From Turnera subulata (Eukaryota > Streptophyta > Magnoliopsida > Malpighiales > Passifloraceae), in NCBI GenBank assembly GCA_028386065.3, contig JAKUCV010005725.1, positions 1-64,000 on the forward strand: a DNA stretch of 64,000 nucleotides. Reading direction: 5' to 3'. The notes below the pieces were generated by a model that ran no database searches, was not told where the DNA came from, and saw only the letters and a list, made by a program, of their open reading frames with translations. The translations under genes were made by a program, and so were the position numbers. Of the stretch, positions 56,565 to 64,000 are shown one piece after another (position 1 is the first letter of the stretch; the number at the start of each line of letters is the position of its first letter).

Positions 56565-59500
56565 TGAAAAACCCCGTCCAAAATTTACCTAACTCACTGT
56601 AATTACTGAGTAGCAGTACTGCCACGTGGCCAACATTCAAAGAAAATATAAATTCACAACAGTAACAACGTCAAACAGTCACAAGATCTCATTTCCATCA
56701 CCCGAAGCGGAAACATCATCATCAACACAGCGGAAGCATTTCAATGTGACCAACGTCAGTTTATGCAAAACTCAATGCAAACCAATGGATCCAAGTCCTG
56801 TCCGAGGAAACATCACAGCCGCCGGGATGCACTCCTGATTTTTGAACTAACCTGCATGGACTGTGTGAGGGGTGAGACCAACCACTGTCTCACCTGATAA
56901 ACAAATAAACCGCAGTATACAAGCAACCGCAATAACATCGAACCAGCAACAAAAACATAACAAGCATAGCATAGCAGGTAATCCAAGCATTTAACAGTCC
57001 TAGACTCTTAGACTGACATCTCACTACTAATCAACAACTATTGACAGACTTTCCAGTTTTATTATTAGGGCCCCGTCACGTGATAAGTATCGGTCGTACT
57101 TGGTAGCCAGGTTAGCAAACCCCAGGGTACTCCCCGTTAAATCAAATCAAATAATCACAAAAACTGTGAGACCCCAAGCTCAACGGCTGAGAGGACCCCA
57201 AGCCCCTCATAAATGGCCAACAAATCACATATCACAAGCAGCTACCACCCAGTCGTACCTCTACCTTTCACGTGACATCTAGGTGTCTAAGTGATGTTAC
57301 CATATTTTATTTTTAATTTTTCTCTCAGACTAACAATAACTCTATCCACTGTATATTACATATTCCCGAGCAGGCACTCAGCCTCACAGCTCCTCAGGGA
57401 AACCAATCCAATATCTCAAATCAGGTTACTATTATTAACAACATCTCAGGTTATCACAAACCATAACTTGGCACTTGCCACAAGAAAATCAATCAAGGAT
57501 TTCAATGTATAAAATCATCATCGTCACAAGGATCAAAAGAATCCATACAATCAAACACAACAATCATCGGTACACAGAGCCCAAGTATCTCAACAGGAAG
57601 CACAAGCAATATCATCAAACAATACAAACTAGCTCGAGTATCACGGGCAGCATACCGAAGTTTATAAGTTTATATCCTCACCTGATATTCCTCAGAAGCT
57701 GATATTTGGTTAAGCCTCGATATCCCTATATTAATAACATTCACAATCACTTATGATGCACATACAATAATGATCATGCATGATGCCAGTTTGAATTATT
57801 ATACGGCTTGCCTTATGCCCTATTTATTTTTATTATCTCCATAATTTCCTTTACTATAAAATTAGCCTTTCCAGTTAATTGAGGATTAGCTCGTTATATG
57901 TTTTTAATCGATAACTAATTATACTTAATTTTAAATTGTAACCGAAACCGAGCGTCCAAGCCGATTTTCTAGCCCTTTAGCCTTTTGTTTGATAAGGAAA
58001 ACATAAGTACCAATATAAACATAATTAAAATATAGTAATTTATATATAGTCATATATATACTTATAAGCTTATAATTGATAAATAAATCAGATTATAGCC
58101 AAATATTATTCAACCAAAAATAAATAAAATACATCTGGGCCTTTTATTGACACCAGCCCAAGCATAAGTTAAACACACCGGAATTTAAATACAATGGGCC
58201 TTTGCGAGCCCAGGTAGAACGTAAAAAAAATTAAACCGGGGATTAAATATTATGGGCCTTTCTGACAGCCCAATCGGAAATTAAATAAAAGTATAAGTTA
58301 AAAGGCATAAAATGAAATCATAGGTTAATTGATTAATTAAACGTTCGTTAATTAACGCCGTTATAAAGGTCCGGGTCCGTTAATGGTCATGAGTAGTCCA
58401 AAGGGTCCGATAATTACCCCAAAGTCCATGTCCGAGTTCATTGGAAAATACCCGAGACATCACCGGAAAAATCTCGAGACTCCGGAAACTCGCCGGATTC
58501 CGACAATCACTGTTCACAGCCACCATTCCCCACTACTATTCACCAGTAAGCAGATCGAACCAGTTCCACCACCAAGACAACAATCCCACCGTCAACAAAC
58601 ACACCATACCCACGGTAACACATCGGTGGCCAGTATTCCACCACACCACCATGTCCAATACCCAAAACATCACCACCCACAGCCACAGCAACACCATTAA
58701 CGCCATGTCTTCCCTCATTCACCATGACAACAACAAACAGAAACCCACAATGATTATTTGAAACATGATTAACAACAATCCCCCGAGAAATCATGGAAAA
58801 GAAATCGAAGAGAAGAAGGGGAGGCGCGGCCAGAGACTTACCTAGTCTTGGCTTCGCCGGCAGCAGTTCAAGGGAGGAGAGCAGGGGCGGCGTGTGACAG
58901 CGTGGAGAAGGAACAGGGCCGAGGGGAAGGAGACAGACGACGCGGGTTATAGAGGCGGAAGAGAGCGCGACGGCACGGCTAAGATGAAGAGCGGCGGCGT
59001 CAGGTGGCGAGGCGAGGAATGAGGCGCGACCTGGTTGGCTGCGACGGGCGGTGCTGCAATGAAAGGAAGCGGCGACGGCTTGAAGAGGAGTGGCAGCGCC
59101 GGCGGATGAAAACAGAGGAGAAAGGGAGAGGGCCGGCGATAGATGGGTTGCAGGGAAAAGGAAGAGAGAGGAGAAGAAGGGCGTCGATGAGTGGCAGAGG
59201 AAGAAGGGAAGATTGGGCGGCTGTGTTGTGCGGTGAGGGGACGGCAGTGGTTGTGTAGCCGGGCAGTGAAGAGGAGACGGCGAGGGAATTTAAAGGGAAA
59301 GAAGAAAAGAAAAAGACAAGGGGGAGGGAAAAAAATCTGGAGAAAGAAAAAAAAATCAAGCACAGGAGGAAGAAGAATCGGGAAGAAGGAGCAGGAAAAG
59401 TAAGGAAGAAGGAGAAGAAGAAAAAGAAAAGAAAAGAAAAAGTGAGGAAAAATGAATGAAAAAATAAGAAAAGAAAGGAAAATGGAAAAAAAGGAAAAAG

Positions 59501-59857
59501 AAGAAAAAGACGTGGGAGGATGGCCCGGGAGAGAGAAAAGTCGCGGCTCGATGCCGGCAGCATTATTGGTCTAGGAATAGACCAAAATACCCTCATGTTC
59601 GACTTTTGATCTGTTAACGTCACAGGGGCATTTTCGTCTTTCCGAAATTCGTCCCGGTTCCAAAAATACGACTTAGGTTCGAAAAATCCAATTAATTCTT
59701 TTGAGCATTGTGCAAGTCCCGGAATTGCAAACCGAGGTTCAGATAGCTGTATAAAATTCTCGGATCATTCTTGTTTAACAACGGTCAAACTTCATTACCC
59801 ACCGTAATAGTCAAACGACTCAGTAAAATTTACAAAAATTTTACCCGGGTTGTTACA
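56565..59857 (-). repeat. 3' LTR of the large non-autonomous element
   Basis: Starts TGAAAAACCCCG, ends TTGTTACA, 3293 bp. A G/C-rich part (58790-59270) is followed by a purine-only stretch (59270-59520); long ORFs over the latter are low-complexity. LTR identity with the visible right copy is a few per cent short of complete. Confidence 0.88.
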
Positions 59858-60049
59858 GTCTACCCTCCTTAATAGAATTTCGTCCTCGAAATTTCGTCGT
59901 CACTTCCTTGGGTCCTACAACAGCATTCTTCTTGTATACCTTTCATCGGGTTCTCTTTTTCCCAACTTGAAATCTCGCTTATGTCCTTACGCGTCAGAAC
60001 ATTCTTTTATAAATACCGACCTTTACTACTTGGCAAACATACCTCCTTC

Positions 60050-60526
60050 ATGGATTCACCAATAAGAACTCGAACTACCTCTGACTCAGAGGAGTTAAGT
60101 TATACTGGTGTTGTTAATCCCTTTACAGACTCCGATGAAGAACCTCCGAAGAAACGCTTCAGGACGGACATTGTCGGTCTCAAGGAACATATGGTGGTCT
60201 CCAGGAGACGGCGAAAGAAACCTGTCGGCATGGAGGAGCCTTTCGGTCGCAAGGATGCTGATGATATGAAGGGCAAAGGAACTGCCGTCAGCGGTACTCC
60301 ACTGCAGATACTGACGCAACTGAACACTTCACTGAGGAAGGTCAGCTCTGCGGTGATGCAGATCGAACTGGCGTGTACGAAACTCTCCTCTCGGATCGAG
60401 AGCATATGTAAACTTGTAAACGATCTAGAGAAGCAAGTAACTCCACAGAGTACTTCCTCTCCATGTAATATGTTATCAAAAATAAATAAAGTTGTTGTTT
60501 TTATTAAGACAAAACCTCTTTGTTAA
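60050..60526 (+). CDS. unrecognised 158-residue ORF inside the non-autonomous element
   Basis: The ATG at 60050 lies about 40 bp after a TTTATAAATA box (60006) and the stop at 60524 is near an AATAAA (60480-60490), so it looks like a transcription unit antisense to the element. The protein has an acidic N-terminus (DSDEE), a basic nuclear-signal-like stretch (PPKKRFR; RRRRKK), and a C-terminal amphipathic helix with heptad spacing (LTQLNTSLRKVSSAVMQIEL). No domain is recognised. It could be a captured host or viral gene. The frame is intact. Confidence 0.5.
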   Translation: MDSPIRTRTTSDSEELSYTGVVNPFTDSDEEPPKKRFRTDIVGLKEHMVVSRRRRKKPVGMEEPFGRKDADDMKGKGTAVSGTPLQILTQLNTSLRKVSSAVMQIELACTKLSSRIESICKLVNDLEKQVTPQSTSSPCNMLSKINKVVVFIKTKPLC

Positions 60527-60547
60527 TAATCCGAAGACATAAATAGT

Positions 60548-60580
60548 GGTAAAGAAATATATATATATATATATATATAT
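60548..60580. repeat. (AT)n microsatellite
   Basis: Pure AT dinucleotide run between two ORFs. Confidence 0.9.
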
Positions 60581-60730
60581 ATTTAAAAGAATTATAACCA
60601 ATAAAAAGGAATAGAACCAAACCTGTTATTTGTAACCAAAAAAAAAACACAAAAGGTGGTAAGAGCAAATATTTCATGCAAAAATAAAAACCAGCCAGGA
60701 AGGAATAAAACCAATCATAAAGAAGTTGAA

Positions 60731-61045
60731 TTAAAACTCGTTTTTCCTTAACCAGTGCTCTAGATCGATCACATAAGTCATCGATTCCGAGCATCGCAAC
60801 TTGCAATTGCTATCGGAGATGTCGGTTCTCTTTGTGAAAAAGTCCTTCGTTATCTCACAAGGCAATGATGACGTCACTAACACGTGTTGATCCACTGAAA
60901 GAATTGGCAACCACTTGTCCATAAACTCCACAAGAGTGAAGACGTCCTTCGGGATTCGTATCCCTCCATAACGTCCCAACAGGAGCAACTTTGTCGCACA
61001 TGCACCGTACTCGAGGTGTTGTCGCATCAATCTGGCCACGTTGGC
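60731..61045 (-). CDS. unrecognised exon-like ORF on the minus strand
   Basis: After a good splice-acceptor context (CTATCATATCCATCAG at about 61061-61046) the minus strand is open for about 100 codons: ANVARLMRQHLEYGACATK, LGRYGGIRIPKDVFTLVEF, and a C-terminus DLEHWLRKNEF before TAA at 60731. Upstream the frame is open to 61213, but that part is hydrophobic and intron-like. No family is recognised. It runs in the sense direction of the element. Confidence 0.4.
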   Translation of the reverse strand, partial: ANVARLMRQHLEYGACATKLLLLGRYGGIRIPKDVFTLVEFMDKWLPILSVDQHVLVTSSLPCEITKDFFTKRTDISDSNCKLRCSESMTYVIDLEHWLRKNEF

Positions 61046-61467
61046 CTCTGATGGATATGATAGAAGGTATAGAAAATGTAGAAAAGCCATAAAAAGAAAA
61101 GTCAAGATAACAAGGGCGAAAGAAGATTGTGAGTTGGAAAAGAGCTGAAAAACACTTGCATTTGTAGCCCAAAAACACACAAAGTGATGAAGCAATAAAT
61201 GAGGCAACGGCAAAATTTTTAAAAAAACAACACCTTGAAGAATGAAAACGGTTTGGAGCTTTGTGAAAAGAATTCTGCTTTTCCAATCTCCGAAAAATCT
61301 TTTAGACTTTTCCAGGGATAGGTGGGGTCTAAACTTTGAAAAACAAAACGGTAATCATATTTCTATAAAAGGCAAGCTAGTGGAAAGTAAATAATCAAAA
61401 AGCATTTCAAAAGAAATATTTGCAAAATACTTCCAGAGAAAGAAAGCACAAAACACGTCAAGACAGA

Positions 61468-62151
61468 ATGCCTGCTCCATCATCTGTCTTTTTCGTCGAG
61501 GGTGCCTCTTTAGGAAGGAGGAATCGGCTGGCCTACAGCCTGATAAACAAGCGTCCTGAGGAACTACCAAACGAGCTCGGTAGGATGCCTCATCTGGTCT
61601 TCGTCGACGAACTCTACTCGTCGAGGTTCTTTGTCACTCCTATGAAAGAGACGTTCTTCCTAGAGGACCAAAGCACCCTAAGAACTTCCTTCTACGGCTC
61701 GGCCAATTCCGTCATGATTTTCATTTCTGATAGATTTCAGGAATTAAACCTAGAGTCTACTTGTCAGAACCTGAACCCAGGCAGCTATTACCAGCTTTCG
61801 ATGACTGCCCAGAGCATGCCCAGAGTAACTAGGTTACCACCAACTTGGCCAAAGGCCCGTCTACTGGTGTGGAACTGCAGAGGAATCGCTAGGCGTTCCT
61901 AGGAGTTTTTGCGTACCTTGAGAGATCTTAAGAACCAGTACAAGCCCAATATGGTTCTGCTCACGGAGACCCAATGGCAGCCTGAAGACGATCACGGTGT
62001 CATACCTCTTCGTTTCCCTCCGACAAACCGGTTCGAGCTTCACGGCCAAAATAACTCGGGCGGTATGTGGTTCTCGTGGAACGATAGTATTAGGGTTAAC
62101 ATTACCAATGACCCCAATAGTTTCAGGGTCAATGCTGTACCCGCAAGATGA
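61468..62151 (+). pseudogene. ORF with unknown N-terminus and LINE-type endonuclease fragment
   Basis: The ATG at 61468 opens 144 codons of unknown type (FFVEGASLGRRNRLAYSLIN; VFVDELYSSRFFVTPMKETF), then ARLLVWNCRGIARRS, a TAG (61900-61902), and onward in the same frame FLRTLRDLKNQYKPNMVLLTETQW and SGGMWFSWN, ending TGA at 62151. WNCRG...F..L..L......P....L.ET is the start of the endonuclease/exonuclease/phosphatase fold of plant LINEs. The rest of the nuclease and any RT are missing. It lies antisense to the element. The fusion of an unknown head to a nuclease start looks like transduplicated or captured sequence. Confidence 0.6.
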
Positions 62152-62361
62152 ATAATAATAATAATGTAATAATAATATTAATAATAAAATATTTATGTTT
62201 CTGCATGTGTATGTCATTAGTTACCTTTTATATGAATGTTTTGCGGCAAGCTGGCGTCCCTCGACTGGATCCATTATGCACTAACTAAATGATATAAATG
62301 CAAAATGATAAACATATGGAGCAAGCTATGCACAAACAAGCAAAACAAACACCCAAGGACC

Positions 62362-62384
62362 TACCGCCCGCTCCGCTACCAAAA
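62362..62384 (-). other. primer-binding site of the non-autonomous element
   Basis: The minus strand reads TTTTGGTAGCGGAGC next to the LTR, the same as the site at 16680-16697 in the Tekay element, which ties the two families together. Confidence 0.65.
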
Positions 62385-64000
62385 TGAAACACCCCGTCCA
62401 AAATTTACCTAACTCACAGTAATTACTGAGTAGTAGTACTGCCACGTGGCCAACATTCAAAGAAAATATAAATTCACAATAGTAACGACGTCAAACAGTC
62501 ACAAGATCTCATTTCCATCACCCGAAGCGGAAACATCACCATCTATACAGCGGAAGCATTTCAATGTGACCAACGTTAGTTTATGTAGAACTCAATGCAA
62601 ACCAATGGATCCAACTCCTATCTGAGGAAACATCACAGCCGCCGGGATGCACTCCTGATTTTTGTCAAACTAACCTGCATGGACTGTGTGAGGGGTGAGA
62701 CCAACCACTGTCTCACCTGATAAACTAATAAACTGCAGTATACAAGCAATCGCAATAACATCGAACCAGCACAAAAACATAACAAGCATAGCATAGCAGG
62801 TAATCCAAGCATTTAACAGTCCTAGACTCTTAGACTGACATCTCACTACTAATCAACAACTATTGACAGACTTTCCAGTTTTATTATTAGGGCCCCGTCA
62901 CGTGATAAGTATCGGTCGTACTTGGTAGCCAGGTTAGCTAACCCCAGGGTACTCCCCGTAAAATCAAATCAAATAATCGCAAAAACCGTGAGACCCCAAG
63001 CTCAATGGCAGAGAGGACCCCAAGCCCCTCATAAATGGCCAACAAATCACATATCACAAGCGGCTACCACCCAGTCGTACCTCTACCTTTCACGTGACAT
63101 CTAGGTGTCTAAGTGATATTACTATATTTTATTTTTAATTTTTCTCTCAGACTAACAATAACTCTATCCATTGTATATTATATATTCCCGAGCAGGCACT
63201 CTGCCTCACAGCTCCTCAAGGAAACCAATCCAATATCTGAAATCAGGTTACTGTTATTAACAACATCTCAGGTTATCACAAACCATAACTTGGCACTTGC
63301 CACAAGAAAATCAATCAAGGATTTCAATGTATAAAATCATCATCGTCATAAGGTTCAACAGAATCCATACAATCAAACACAACAATCATCGGTACACAGA
63401 GCCCAAGTATCTCAACAGGAAACACAAGCAATATCATCAAACAATACAAACTAGCTCGAGTATCACGGGCAGCATATCGAAGTTTATAAGTTTATATCCT
63501 CACCTGATATTCCTCGAAAGCTGATATTTGGTTAAGCCTCGATATCCCTATATTAATAACATTCACAATCACTTATGATGCACAAACAATAATGATCATG
63601 CATGATGCCAGTTTGAATTATTATACGGCTTGCCTTATGCCCTATTTATTTTTATTATCTCCATAATTTCCTTTACTATAAAATAAGCCTTTCCAATTAA
63701 TTGAGGATTAGCTCGTTATATGTTTTTAATCGATATACTAATTATACTTAATTTTAAATTGTAACCGAAACCGACCGTCCAAGCCGATTTTCCGGCCCTT
63801 TAGCCTTTTGTTTGATAAGGAAAACATAAGTACCAATATAAACATAATTAAAATATAGTAATTCATATATAGTCATATATATACTTATAAGCTTATAATT
63901 GATAAATAAATCAGATTATAGCCAAACATTATTCAGCCAAAAATAAATAAAATACATCTGGGCCTTTTATTAACGCCAGCCCAAGCATAAGTTAAACAAA
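62385..64000 (-). repeat. 5' LTR of the non-autonomous element (partial, cut by window)
   Basis: Starts TGAAACACCCCG and aligns throughout with 56565-58180; about 1.7 kb more should follow outside the window. Confidence 0.9.

Larger units (their letters stand above)
56565..64000 (-). mobile_element. large non-autonomous Tekay-related element with 3.3-kb LTRs (runs off window)
   Basis: The left LTR at 56565-59857 matches the sequence from 62385 to the window end. The primer site beside the right LTR is the same as in the Tekay element, and a purine tract (AAGGAGGGTAGAC, minus) adjoins the left LTR, so orientation is minus. The interior of 2527 bp lacks gag-pol and carries unrelated ORFs. The second LTR and the target duplication continue outside the window. 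Confidence 0.85.

Noticed and set aside
57100..57702. Three plus-strand ORFs repeated at 62922-63524
   Set aside because: LTR sequence of the non-autonomous element; conserved only because the LTRs are recent duplicates.
58947..59623. Minus-strand ORFs of 138 and 207 residues in the large LTR
   Set aside because: Low-complexity Phe/Ser/Leu strings from a purine-only tract on the other strand; no domain.

Overview
This is repeat-rich nuclear DNA of a flowering plant, probably a dicot. I see no ordinary host gene, no rRNA or tRNA gene and no CRISPR array. Nearly everything is nested transposable elements: Ty1/copia (including a Sirevirus-like one), several Ty3/gypsy lineages (chromodomain Tekay/Del-like, Tat/Ogre-like, and an older non-Tat gypsy), a Mutator-like DNA transposon with a FAR1-type transposase, a foldback element, and an endogenous pararetrovirus (family Caulimoviridae). 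The species cannot be fixed from the sequence.

Layout. 1-1743: 3' end of a Sirevirus-like copia element; its LTR carries 16 copies of a 12-bp palindrome. 1745-7210: a decayed endogenous pararetrovirus (truncated polyprotein, two small ORFs, one large downstream ORF, a promoter-like block). The copia LTR abuts it in open frame, so the copia element probably inserted into the viral copy. 7211-8720: decayed gypsy-like leader and gag debris. About 8720-50552: one old minus-strand Ty3/gypsy element stretched over about 41 kb by later insertions. Read on the minus strand it runs gag (50552-49984), protease, RT, RNase H, integrase (to 9545). It is split by a solo Tat LTR (48333-49983, TSD ATGTT), Tat element B (37005-45947, minus, TSD CCTGC), Tat element A (18990-33634, plus, TSD CCTAG) and an intact-length Tekay element (9941-18509, minus, TSD ACCCA). 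Element A itself hosts a Mutator-like element (26364-29214, 9-bp TSD). After A and B were in place, a block of about 3.1 kb (LTR of A, host integrase, LTR of B) was duplicated in tandem (32366-38388).

Elements A, B and the solo LTR are one Tat family. Its marks are a second (archaeal-type) RNase H in A, a plant-mobile-domain-like antisense ORF between pol and the 3' LTR, and two recurring hairpin classes. One class has a constant TGAGATGAT loop on changing but complementary stems; the other is GACCGCC/GGCGGTC. The second class lies upstream of the LTR TATA box and also upstream of the antisense ORF in both A and B.

50553-56564 holds AT-rich DNA and a broken minus-strand copia element. 56565-64000 is a large element with 3.3-kb LTRs on the minus strand. 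It has a Tekay-like primer site, but its 2.5-kb interior has no gag-pol; it carries three unrecognised ORFs, one ending in a LINE-type endonuclease fragment. Inferred order of events: old gypsy, then Tat elements, then Mutator insertion and tandem duplication, with Tekay (LTRs about 99% identical) the youngest.
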